Translations under genes and position numbers: made by a program
In this document: positions 25,463-33,274 of the stretch, one piece after another
How positions within the stretch are numbered: position 1 is the first letter of the stretch
How the letters are laid out: each line of letters begins with the position of its first letter
Notes under the pieces: model-generated
Databases searched by the model: none
What the model was told of the DNA's origin: nothing
What the model saw: only the letters and a program-made list of their open reading frames with translations
Origin: Bradyrhizobium sp. ISRA430
GTDB taxonomy: Bacteria > Pseudomonadota > Alphaproteobacteria > Rhizobiales > Xanthobacteraceae
Direction of reading: 5' to 3'
DNA: 64,000 nucleotides
Assembly (NCBI RefSeq): GCF_029909975.1
Contig: NZ_CP094516.1
Location: 1,364,001 to 1,428,000, forward strand

Positions 25463-26830
25463 ATGTCGAAAAGTTCTGCCCAATACTCGCAGTACCCCCA
25501 ACATCATCCCCACGATCACGGACGATCCTTCCATCGTCGCCCCGCCGCCGCAGCGGCGGCAGCCGCGATTCCCCTCCCCGCAGCCGATGACGCCTACACC
25601 CTCGTCCACGCCGGCAAGCAGGTGCGCTTCGGGCCGGTGGTGTTCTGGATCGTGGTCGGCACCGTCGTGCTGCTCGGGCTCTGGTCGGCGGCGACCGCCA
25701 CCTATTTCGCTTTCCGTGACGACGTCCTGACCCGGCTGATCGCCCGTCAGGCCGAGATGCAATACGCCTATGAGGACCGGATCGCCGAGCTGCGAGCCAA
25801 GGTGGACCGCACCACCAGCCGGCAGTTGCTCGACCAGGAGCAGTTCGACCAGAAGCTCGACCAGATCATGAAGCGCCAGACGGCGCTGGAGTCCCGGGCG
25901 ACGGCGCTCGGCGCCATGCCCGACGTGACCGGATCGATTCCCCGCTCCGCTCCTCAACGCGGCGATTCGAACCAGGGCGTGGTGCAGGGCACGCCAAAAC
26001 CTTCGCCGATCAGCGATACCGTCATCTTCGTGGCACCGCCGGATCGCGAAGCGCGGCTCGAGTCGCGCGCGCCGACCGTCGTGGCCGCGCCGGTCAATCA
26101 GTTCGCCAGGAACCAGGGTTTCGACAATGTCCTGGTCCGGCTCCAGACCTCGCTAGATCAGGTGGAACGCCGCCAGATGGCGGCGCTCAGCGCCGTCGAG
26201 GACGGTATGGAATCACGTGTGCGGCGGATGCGCGGCGTCGTCAGCGATCTCGGCCTGAACCTCGCCAGTCTCGAGGCCGCCGTTCCACGCACGGCGATGG
26301 GTGGACCTTTTGTACCCGTCAAGCTGACCGCGAATGCCGGGCCGTTCGAGAAGCAACTCTATCGCATCAACGTCACCCGCACCGAGATGGACCGGCTCAA
26401 TCGTACGCTGGCGCTCGTGCCCTATCGCAAGCCCGTCATCGGCGAGGTCGAATTCACCTCCGGCTTCGGCGTACGCAGCGACCCCTTTCTCGGCCGGCCG
26501 GCAATGCACACCGGGCTCGACTTCCGCGCCGCCAGCGGCGATCCCGTTCGCGTCACCGCTAACGGCAAGGTGGTCTCCGCCGGCTGGTCCGGCGGCTACG
26601 GCCGCATGGTCGAGGTCGATCACGGCAACGGGCTTTCGACCCGCTACGGCCATCTCTCCGAGATCAACGTGAAGGTCGGCGAGATCGTGAAGATCGGCCA
26701 GGTCGTCGGTCTTGTCGGATCGACGGGACGTTCGACTGGCCCGCATCTGCATTACGAAACCCGCATCGACGGAGAGGCGGTCGATCCGCAAAAATTCCTG
26801 CGCGCCGGTGTCCGCCTGAGCGCGGGCTGA
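25463..26830 (+). CDS. M23-family peptidase (LytM domain, murein hydrolase-like)
   Basis: A 455-residue membrane-anchored periplasmic protein. After a His/Ala-rich cytoplasmic start there is one membrane helix at about 60-80 (VVFWIVVGTVVLLGLWSAATATYF), then a coiled-coil region (AYEDRIAELRAKVDRTTS and later segments), then an M23 domain with zinc ligands in HTGLDFR (His at about 349) and HLHYE (about 427). With complete ligands it may cut peptidoglycan cross-links, although coiled-coil LytM proteins can also act as activators. The ATG at 25463 is preceded by CGGGAG; a GTG six bases earlier is possible. It converges with the DUF5666 gene. Confidence 0.9.
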   Translation: MSKSSAQYSQYPQHHPHDHGRSFHRRPAAAAAAAAIPLPAADDAYTLVHAGKQVRFGPVVFWIVVGTVVLLGLWSAATATYFAFRDDVLTRLIARQAEMQYAYEDRIAELRAKVDRTTSRQLLDQEQFDQKLDQIMKRQTALESRATALGAMPDVTGSIPRSAPQRGDSNQGVVQGTPKPSPISDTVIFVAPPDREARLESRAPTVVAAPVNQFARNQGFDNVLVRLQTSLDQVERRQMAALSAVEDGMESRVRRMRGVVSDLGLNLASLEAAVPRTAMGGPFVPVKLTANAGPFEKQLYRINVTRTEMDRLNRTLALVPYRKPVIGEVEFTSGFGVRSDPFLGRPAMHTGLDFRAASGDPVRVTANGKVVSAGWSGGYGRMVEVDHGNGLSTRYGHLSEINVKVGEIVKIGQVVGLVGSTGRSTGPHLHYETRIDGEAVDPQKFLRAGVRLSAG

Positions 26831-26875
26831 GCCAAAAGCCTGACGCGTCAACGCGCGCGGCTGTCGCGCCCGACG

Positions 26876-28075
26876 CTAGCGCCGGCCGCCCCCCATCCCT
26901 CCGCCGGGTCCGCCGAAGCCGCCACCACCCATTCCACCGCCAGGCCCCATTGGCCCGCCGGGCGGTCCCATGCCGCCAGGTCCTGACGGAGCGCCGGGGC
27001 CCGAAGGCACCGGGCCCGGGCCGGGTCCGGGCGCAGAACCGGTCCCGGGGGCACCAGGCGCAGGCTGGCCGCCGGCCGGCGGCCTGCCGCTTCCGGGATT
27101 CAGGATCGAGCTGCCCGGGGCGCGGCCCGGCGCGCCGGGGTTTCGTCCAGGTGACGGCATCGGCGATCCCGGGAATTGGCCGACCGCTTGCGCGGAATCG
27201 ATCTGCAGGCCGCGCGAGCGATCGAATGCGCCGCTGACCACCATGCGGGCTTCGCCCGCCGCCGGCCCGAAGCGCGATCCGTCGTGGGCCACGAGCCCGG
27301 AGCCAAACTGCAGGTTCGAGCCCACCCGCTGCACATAGGCCTCGATCGACAGCCGGTTCGCGCCGACGAGATCGGAGAAGTCGTCGATGCGGGTGCGCGC
27401 CGCCTGCATCACCCCCCGGCTCGTGCTGCCTTCGATCTGCACGCGTTGGCCGACGAGCAAGGGATCCACGCCGCTCAGCTTCAACCCGCCGATGTGCAAG
27501 CCGTCCGGGCCACGCTCGACCAGACCAGTGACCCGCGCGGATGCACCGCGCCGTTGCTCGACGAGGCTTGCGACGATCACGCCGTCGGTGCGGCGCAGGC
27601 CGTGCACGGCAACCTCGGTGCCTGCGCGGCGCCAGCTCTCCTTGCCGCTCGACAGCACCTTCTGGCCCAGCACGGTCAGCTCGTTGCCCTTCACCGCTTC
27701 GATCGGGCCGGAGACTTCGCTCGCAATGGTGATGCTGCGGGTGGCAAGCGTGCCGTCGGCCTGCCGCATCGCGACGACGCGCGCGAGCTGGCCGATGCGC
27801 AAGGCCCTGGCGCTGGCCGCCTCGCCGTCGATGCGGACGGGCACGTCGCTCGCATAGGTGATGCGCTCGCCGTTGACGTAGATGCTGCCGAAGCGCTGGA
27901 TCACACCGACGATGCCGGTGCCGCCGATGCCATGATCGTCGCCGCGCGAGATTCCGGTGCCGCCGATGCCCTGGTCGGTGCCGCGCTTGACCTGCGCGCG
28001 GGCAATGGCCGTTCCGGCGAGCCAAAAGCCCGTCAGCAGCAGACGGCGTGAGACGAGCGGCGTCCGGCGGCTCAT
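26876..28075 (-). CDS. DUF5666 exported protein with Gly/Pro-rich C-terminus
   Basis: This 399-residue protein starts with a signal peptide-like segment (RRTPLVSRRLLLTGFWLAGTAIARAQ); the double Arg suggests Tat export but the rest of the motif is loose. The centre contains repeated small beta-barrel units typical of DUF5666 (for example GSIYVNGERITYA, RIGQLARVVAM, GPIEAVKGNELTVLGQKV, LLVGQRVQIEGSTSRGVM). From about residue 305 the sequence is almost only Gly, Pro, Met and Arg, probably disordered. The role of the family is unknown. Its ATG overlaps the DUF6502 stop by four bases, so the two are expressed as a pair. Confidence 0.85.
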   Translation of the reverse strand: MSRRTPLVSRRLLLTGFWLAGTAIARAQVKRGTDQGIGGTGISRGDDHGIGGTGIVGVIQRFGSIYVNGERITYASDVPVRIDGEAASARALRIGQLARVVAMRQADGTLATRSITIASEVSGPIEAVKGNELTVLGQKVLSSGKESWRRAGTEVAVHGLRRTDGVIVASLVEQRRGASARVTGLVERGPDGLHIGGLKLSGVDPLLVGQRVQIEGSTSRGVMQAARTRIDDFSDLVGANRLSIEAYVQRVGSNLQFGSGLVAHDGSRFGPAAGEARMVVSGAFDRSRGLQIDSAQAVGQFPGSPMPSPGRNPGAPGRAPGSSILNPGSGRPPAGGQPAPGAPGTGSAPGPGPGPVPSGPGAPSGPGGMGPPGGPMGPGGGMGGGGFGGPGGGMGGGRR

Positions 28076-28938
28076 GACGAACTGCCTTCGTGCCCGTCGC
28101 TATCGTCGTCGGCATCTTCGGAATAAATGTAGATGCCGAAATTCCAGCGGGCGTCGCCGCCCTTGTCCTTGGCAAGCGCGCGGTTCGCCTCGCGGTTGGC
28201 GGTCTTCAGCGCGTCCATGGCAAGCTCGCGCGAGCGCGCCTCGAGGCGCCTCGCAAGCTTCGGCGAGATATTGTTGTAGTGCACGGCGCGCTCGAGGAAA
28301 CGCGGCGCTGGCCCCGACACGTTCTGGGCGGCGGCCGCGATATGGTCATGCAAATTGCGACCGAGATAGTGCCATTTGCTGTCGTCCTCGCCGGATGGGA
28401 CGAAGGCCGCCTCCACCAGCTCGATCTCGTCGTCGCCGTTGATGGTGACGAGCTTGCGGTCGAGCCATTCGTCGAGCACCGCGCGCGGTCGCACGTCCTT
28501 GGTGACGGAGGCGACGAGCTGCTCGAATGACGGCGCCTCGCCCTCGGCGGTGCGCGGCAGTGCCAGCGGCTCCCCCTTCGCATCGGTGAATTCGGGCGCG
28601 GCGAGCCACCGCGCGATCACCGCGCTCGTCAGCGAGACCGCCGCCGGCGCCTCGTGCACCGGCGCGCCGGCGCCGCGCAGCCGTGCCACCTCCTTGCGGT
28701 GGATTCCCGTGAGCAGGCTGACGCGACTGTCGGTCTGCTCCTTTCCTTCCAGCGCGAAATCGTGCTCGGCGACGTTGATGAAGAGCTCGCGCAGGAGCTG
28801 CGCCAGGGCCGGGAACGTCATGCCGCTGCGGATGCACAGCCGCACCAATGGCCGCAGCAGCCGCGCCAGCGGCGCGTGCAGCTTGGCGGCGGCGTTCGGC
28901 TGCGGCGCCGCTGCCTTGGTCCCGGGCTTGGCATTCAT
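28072..28938 (-). CDS. DUF6502 protein with helix-turn-helix-like N-terminus
   Basis: A 288-residue soluble protein. Residues 20-50 (LHAPLARLLRPLVRLCIRSG) and 50-85 hold a run of helices ending in DSRVSLLTGIHRKEVARLRG, which reads like a winged-helix or HTH recognition segment; this fits a DNA-binding protein. The rest matches DUF6502, without a known function. It ends in an acidic tail (EDADDDSDGHEG). No ribosome binding site precedes the ATG, and a TACAAT -10 box ends six bases before it, so the mRNA may be leaderless. Two 17-base palindromes upstream, one in its own promoter and one in the divergent promoter, make it a candidate regulator of itself and of the polysaccharide operon. That role is inferred. 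Confidence 0.82.
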   Translation of the reverse strand: MNAKPGTKAAAPQPNAAAKLHAPLARLLRPLVRLCIRSGMTFPALAQLLRELFINVAEHDFALEGKEQTDSRVSLLTGIHRKEVARLRGAGAPVHEAPAAVSLTSAVIARWLAAPEFTDAKGEPLALPRTAEGEAPSFEQLVASVTKDVRPRAVLDEWLDRKLVTINGDDEIELVEAAFVPSGEDDSKWHYLGRNLHDHIAAAAQNVSGPAPRFLERAVHYNNISPKLARRLEARSRELAMDALKTANREANRALAKDKGGDARWNFGIYIYSEDADDDSDGHEGSSS

Positions 28939-28944
28939 GTCTGA

Positions 28945-28973
28945 ATTGTAGCGATGCAATCCGTGGGACACAA
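28945..28973 (-). promoter_or_regulatory. Promoter of DUF6502-DUF5666, likely leaderless
   Basis: On the minus strand TTGTGT (28973-28968) and TACAAT (28950-28945) are 17 bases apart. Only six bases separate TACAAT from the ATG, so transcription should start at or next to the start codon. The palindrome at 28963-28979 covers the -35. Confidence 0.6.
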
Positions 28974-28979
28974 TCCCAC
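28963..28979. promoter_or_regulatory. 17-bp operator-like palindrome O1
   Basis: GTGGGACACAATCCCAC has perfect six-base arms and a five-base centre. It overlaps the -35 of the DUF6502 promoter. Confidence 0.65.
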
Positions 28980-28996
28980 TTTTTCCTACTAGCCGA

Positions 28997-29025
28997 TTGA
29001 CGTGGTAAATTTTCCCACATATACG
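28997..29025 (+). promoter_or_regulatory. Promoter of the polysaccharide export operon
   Basis: TTGACG at 28997-29002 and TATACG at 29020-29025 are 17 bases apart. The predicted start near 29032 lies about 30 bases before the first small ORF. The palindrome at 29002-29018 fills the spacer. Confidence 0.6.
29002..29018. promoter_or_regulatory. 17-bp operator-like palindrome O2
   Basis: GTGGTAAATTTTCCCAC has the same length and the same end sequences as O1, with one mismatch between its arms. The two sites start 39 bases apart. Confidence 0.65.
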
Positions 29026-29063
29026 AGACGCCACTGAGGGCGCGACTTGAAGGGACTTTGACC

Positions 29064-29228
29064 ATGGCCGACCGCTTGGCCCGCATTTCCAGCTCACCGC
29101 GTGCCGTTCCGCTTCTCCAGCACGGTCATCGCGATCGGGTCGAGCCGCCGCTGCTGGCGCTCGTGCGGGTCGTGATTTTCATGTCGTTGGTGGCCGCGCC
29201 GTTCGTCGCAGCGCTTCTCGCAGGTTGA
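29064..29228 (+). CDS. 54-residue single-membrane-helix protein
   Basis: A small reading frame, ATG at 29064 to TGA at 29228, encodes a basic N-terminus (MADRLARISSSPRAVPLLQ) and one hydrophobic helix near the end (LLALVRVVIFMSLVAAPFVA). GAAGGGA lies about ten bases before the ATG, a good ribosome binding site, and the predicted promoter at 28997-29025 points at it. It ends nine bases before the glycosyltransferase-permease fusion, so it looks like the first gene of the export operon. I do not recognise a family. Confidence 0.55.
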   Translation: MADRLARISSSPRAVPLLQHGHRDRVEPPLLALVRVVIFMSLVAAPFVAALLAG

Positions 29229-29236
29229 TCGCCATC

Positions 29237-31144
29237 ATGAACCCCACCAGCGAAACCGCGCGCCGCCCGTCGGTGCTGCACATCTTCAAGATTTACTATC
29301 CCGACCTGTTCGGCGGCACGCTCACGGTGATCCGCGACATCTGCGCCAGCCTGAAGGACCGCTTCGACTCCGCCGTGCTGGTCTGCTCGCAATCGGCCAA
29401 GCGCCACGAGGTCGTTGGCGACGTCGAGGTCGAGCGCGTGCGCTCGTTCGGCAATTTGCTGTCGCTGCCGGCCGCCCCGGCCTACCCCTGGCGGCTGTGG
29501 CGCCGCATCGCAGACCATGACCTGCTCGCGCTTCACGCGCCCTTCCCGCTCGCCGACCTCGTCTTCGCCCTCGGCTTCGGCCGCAAGCGGCCGCTGGTCG
29601 TGCACTGGCACGCCGACATCGTCACCCATGCCGGCCTGCGCTGGTTCGTCCAGCCCCTGATGCGGCGGACGCTACGGCACGCCAAAGCCATCATCGTGTC
29701 CGACCGCGTGCTGGTCGAGAACACGCCGCTGCTCCGTGAATTCGAAGACAAATGCCATGTCGTGCCGTTCGGCATCGACACCACGACCTACGACTGGCCG
29801 AAGATCGAGCCGCACCACGTCAACGATCGCGGCCGCCTCGTACTCGCCTGCGGCCGCCTCGTTCCCTACAAGGGGTTCGACGTCCTAATCCGCGCCGCCG
29901 TCAACCGAACGTTCGAGGTCTGGATCATCGGCGAAGGCGTCGAGCGGCCGCGGCTCGAGCAACTGATCCGGGAGCTTGGCGTCGGCGACCGTGTCCGCCT
30001 GCTCGGCTCGGTGAATGACTGCGAGCGCATCAAGCTGATGTGCATGTCCGACGTCTTCGTGATGCCGTCGGTGACCAATGCCGAGACCTTCGGCCTCGCC
30101 CAATTGGAGGCCATGGCCGCCGGCCGCCCCGTCGTCAACACGGCGCTGGATACCGCAGTGCCCCACGTCGCACGTCATGGCAGGGAGGCGATCACGGTGC
30201 CGCCCGGCGATGCCGAGAAGCTCGGTGACGCCATCGACACGCTGATCCGCGATCCCGAGCGCCGCCGCCGCATGGGCCTGTCGGCGCGGACGCGGGCCGT
30301 GACCCGGTATTCCGCCACGTCCTTCAAGGAGGGCATGGAAGCCGTCTATCGCGACGCGATCGGCGCGCCGTGCAATCAGGCGGCGCCTGCGGCGGGGTGG
30401 CTGGATTCGGTCCGGATCGCGGCGGCGCTGGCCTGGTCCGACATGCGCCACCGCTATGTGCGCTCGCTGTTCGGTCCGTTCTGGATGTCGCTGCAGATGG
30501 CAATCGTGGTCGGGGTGCTGGGTTCGGTCATCGGCCAGATGTCCAATGCCGGCGTGCTGGCACGGCTGCCCATGCTCGCGTTGTCGATGACGGCATGGAC
30601 CTTCCTCAACGGCGTCGTGCTCGACGCGACTACGGCCCTGCAGGGCTCGGCAAGCCTGATCCGCGATCGCGCGCTGCCGCCGGTGATCTTCCTGCTGCAA
30701 TGCACGTTCCGCCAGGCGCTGTTCGCACTGCATAACGCCTGCGTCCCGCTCATCCTTTGGCTCGTCCTGACCCCGCGCAACGTCTCCGGCGCGCTCGAAG
30801 CGGTGCCCGGTTTGCTCCTGTTCATTGTCTGCACGTTTGCGCTCAGTCTCGTCCTCGGCGCGATGGCGACGCGCTATCGCGACCTCAAGCCGATTATCGA
30901 ATCGACGCTGATGCTGGCCTTCCTGTCCTCGCCGGTGATCTGGTCGTCCGACATGATCAGTCACCGCTCGACGGTGATGCGGCTCAATCCGCTGACGCAT
31001 CTGTTCGCGGTCTGGCGCGAGCCGCTCGTGGGCGGTCACGTCGATACGACCAGCATCGTCTATGTCCTGGTCGCGCTGGCGCTGCTGAGCCTTGCGAGCG
31101 CACTGACGCTGGTTCAACTGCGCAAAGCCGCTTTCTGGATCTGA
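29237..31144 (+). CDS. Glycosyltransferase (GT4) fused to ABC-2 polysaccharide permease
   Basis: One uninterrupted 635-residue frame joins two proteins that are normally separate. Residues 1 to about 375 are a GT-B glycosyltransferase: LHIFKIYYPDLFGGTLTVIRDI at the donor/acceptor cleft, ACGRLVPYKGFDVLIRA, and the E-x7-E motif in ETFGLAQLEAMAAGRPVV. From about 385 the sequence is an ABC-2/Wzm-like permease with a basic start (AWSDMRHRYVRSLFGPFWMSLQ), about six membrane helices, and the family's PVIWSSDM and RLNPLTHLFAVWREP motifs. The cognate ATPase follows three bases downstream. The enzyme half may add a sugar, perhaps a chain-ending one, just before export. The start is the ATG at 29237; its ribosome binding site is weak. 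The joined frame should be checked for a sequencing error, although both halves are complete. Confidence 0.9.
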   Translation: MNPTSETARRPSVLHIFKIYYPDLFGGTLTVIRDICASLKDRFDSAVLVCSQSAKRHEVVGDVEVERVRSFGNLLSLPAAPAYPWRLWRRIADHDLLALHAPFPLADLVFALGFGRKRPLVVHWHADIVTHAGLRWFVQPLMRRTLRHAKAIIVSDRVLVENTPLLREFEDKCHVVPFGIDTTTYDWPKIEPHHVNDRGRLVLACGRLVPYKGFDVLIRAAVNRTFEVWIIGEGVERPRLEQLIRELGVGDRVRLLGSVNDCERIKLMCMSDVFVMPSVTNAETFGLAQLEAMAAGRPVVNTALDTAVPHVARHGREAITVPPGDAEKLGDAIDTLIRDPERRRRMGLSARTRAVTRYSATSFKEGMEAVYRDAIGAPCNQAAPAAGWLDSVRIAAALAWSDMRHRYVRSLFGPFWMSLQMAIVVGVLGSVIGQMSNAGVLARLPMLALSMTAWTFLNGVVLDATTALQGSASLIRDRALPPVIFLLQCTFRQALFALHNACVPLILWLVLTPRNVSGALEAVPGLLLFIVCTFALSLVLGAMATRYRDLKPIIESTLMLAFLSSPVIWSSDMISHRSTVMRLNPLTHLFAVWREPLVGGHVDTTSIVYVLVALALLSLASALTLVQLRKAAFWI

Positions 31145-31147
31145 TGC

Positions 31148-31888
31148 ATGGTCTCGATCAGCCTGCGCAACGTCTGTCTCGACTATCCGCTCTACGGCGC
31201 CTACGACTACTCGCTGAAGCGGCGGCTGCTCGGCCGCCTCATCCGCGAGCCGGGCGAGATGCGGATCATCCGCGCCGTCGACAACGTCTCGATCGAGGCG
31301 GAAGCGGGCAGCCGCATCGGCCTCGCCGGCCCCAACGGCTCCGGCAAGTCGACGCTGCTGCGCCTCATCGCTGGCGTCTATCCGCCGAGCAGCGGCAGCG
31401 TCGCGATCAAGGGCAACGTCGTCCCCCTGCTTGGCCTCAACGCCGGCGTCAACCTGGATTTCGTGGCGGAGGACAACATCGCTCTCTTGCTCCGGATCAG
31501 CGGACGCAAGCCGAGCCGCGCGGTGATCGACGAGATCTGGGCGTTCACCGAGCTTGAGGAGCGCATGCAACGCCTGCCCCTGCGCATGTTCTCCTCGGGC
31601 ATGCTGATGCGCGTCCTGTTCGCGACCGCCACTGCCTTTCCGGCCGACATCCTCCTGCTCGACGAGTGGCTGAGCGTGGTCGACGAACATTTCGCCGAAA
31701 AGGCGCAGAGGCGACTCCTCAACCTGGTCTCGCAGGCCGCCATCGTGATCATCGCCTCGCACGACCAGCCGCTGCTGCAGCGCACGTGCACCAGAATCAT
31801 CAATCTCGATCATGGCCGTATTGCCTCGACCGTCGCCGTCGAGCCGACGTCCGGGTCCAATTTTGAGCTCCGCGAGAAGCGCGCATGA
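31148..31888 (+). CDS. ABC transporter ATPase for polysaccharide export (Wzt/KpsT-like)
   Basis: The 246-residue ATPase powers the fused permease encoded just upstream. It has Walker A GPNGSGKST at 61-69, a degenerate ABC signature FSSGM at 148-152 as is usual in the Wzt/KpsT/TagH group, Walker B DILLLDEWLSVVDE at 167-180, and the H-loop ASHD. The N-terminal LRNVCLDYPLYGAYDYSLKRRLL segment is typical of this subfamily. It lacks the extra C-terminal carbohydrate-binding domain of O9a-type Wzt, so substrate recognition probably does not involve a glycan end-cap. The next gene overlaps its stop by four bases. Confidence 0.94.
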   Translation: MVSISLRNVCLDYPLYGAYDYSLKRRLLGRLIREPGEMRIIRAVDNVSIEAEAGSRIGLAGPNGSGKSTLLRLIAGVYPPSSGSVAIKGNVVPLLGLNAGVNLDFVAEDNIALLLRISGRKPSRAVIDEIWAFTELEERMQRLPLRMFSSGMLMRVLFATATAFPADILLLDEWLSVVDEHFAEKAQRRLLNLVSQAAIVIIASHDQPLLQRTCTRIINLDHGRIASTVAVEPTSGSNFELREKRA

Positions 31889-33264
31889 AGCAGAATATCC
31901 TTGTCGTCTCCGAAGCGCTCGGCGAGCCGAACCACAAGCGCGGCATCTTTCACTTCACGCGCGAGCTGATGCGCTCGCTCGCGGCCGAGGGCCACGAGCT
32001 CACGCTGCTCGTTGAAACCACGCGGCGCTACCGCAAGCTGCGCCGGCGCGAGCAGCGCACACGGCTGTTTCCGGCGCGGTCGCACAATATCGAGCTGCTC
32101 GCCCTCTATCGCTTCCTCGACGAGGTCAACATGAGCGAGCCGGTCGCGCGGGGCGGCCTGCGGCGCACGCTCGACTGGCTCAGGCATCGCCTCACCATGT
32201 CGGTATCGTGGGAATACACGGCCTGCTTCCTGCGCGCGATCGGCATGCGGGCCTTGCGCGCGCGGCTGATCGAGAACCGGACCGCGGCGCTCGAATACAT
32301 CCCGCCGGACCTGCGCCACCTCGAATTGTTCCGCGACTTCCAGCTCGAGCCCGGGTTCTACAGCTACCAGGACTCCTCGGCCTTCTTCCTGCTGCCGCCG
32401 CCCCGGATCGATGCGCGCAACTATGACGTCATCGTGGTGGACACGCCGACCCGCGTCGCGATCAGGCGCAGGCCGGAGGCCAAAGTGATCTGTGTCGTCC
32501 ACGACCTGTTGCCGCTGACCGACCTCAAGCTGAGCGACGTCGCAACGCGGCTGTTCCTGTCGCGGCTCCTCACCAGCCTGCGTCAGGCCGACGAGCTCGC
32601 CTTCGTCTCAAACTACAGCATGATGCGGTTCAGGGAACTGTTGCCGCAATTTGCGCACCTACCGGCGCGGGTGGTGTATCCCCGCACCCGGTTCGACGCC
32701 CCGGATGTCCTGCACCTGCCAGCCCCGTCGGGGCGTCCGGGGCGGCCGAGCTTTGTCGTGATCGTCTCGAACGAGCCGCGCAAGAACGTCGCCACCGTCA
32801 TTCGCGCCTTCCGCAACGTGCCTCAAGCCGATCTGGTGGTGATCGGCTATGCCGGTCATATCAGCCGGATGCGCAACCTTCCGCCGAACGTCCGCTTCGC
32901 CGGTTATGTCGACGAGCACGAAAAGGCCGCCCTGATCGCCGAGGCGCACGGCCTGATCATGCCGAGCTTCGCGGAAGGCTTTGGCGTGCCGATCATCGAG
33001 GCGCTGGCTGCGAACACGCCGGTGCTGTGCTCCGATATCGCCGTGTTCCGCGAGGTCGCAGGCGACCTCGCGGACTATTTCGATCCATTCTCGACCGAGT
33101 CGATTGCCGCCTCCGTGATCCGCATGCTGGCACGGCAGGAGGAATGTCGCGGCAAGATCCGGGCACAGCGCAGCGAGCTTGCAGAGCGCTTCGGCTACCA
33201 GACCCAGGCCCGCGACTTCCTCGGCCAGTACGTGCCCGCGGAGAGCCTTATGGCGGCGCAATAG
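31885..33264 (+). CDS. Glycosyltransferase family 1/4
   Basis: A 459-residue GT-B enzyme. The N-terminal half is long and carries little conserved motif beyond KQNILVVSEALGEPNHKRGIFHFTRELMR; the C-terminal donor-binding domain has SNEPRKNVATVIRAF, RFAGYVDEHEKAALIAEA and the E-x7-E motif EGFGVPIIEALAANTPVL. The sugar donor cannot be predicted. Its start overlaps the ATPase gene (ATGA) and its stop lies ten bases before the ligase gene, so it is part of the export operon. Confidence 0.92.
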   Translation: MKQNILVVSEALGEPNHKRGIFHFTRELMRSLAAEGHELTLLVETTRRYRKLRRREQRTRLFPARSHNIELLALYRFLDEVNMSEPVARGGLRRTLDWLRHRLTMSVSWEYTACFLRAIGMRALRARLIENRTAALEYIPPDLRHLELFRDFQLEPGFYSYQDSSAFFLLPPPRIDARNYDVIVVDTPTRVAIRRRPEAKVICVVHDLLPLTDLKLSDVATRLFLSRLLTSLRQADELAFVSNYSMMRFRELLPQFAHLPARVVYPRTRFDAPDVLHLPAPSGRPGRPSFVVIVSNEPRKNVATVIRAFRNVPQADLVVIGYAGHISRMRNLPPNVRFAGYVDEHEKAALIAEAHGLIMPSFAEGFGVPIIEALAANTPVLCSDIAVFREVAGDLADYFDPFSTESIAASVIRMLARQEECRGKIRAQRSELAERFGYQTQARDFLGQYVPAESLMAAQ

Positions 33265-33274
33265 GTCCCTCGCC

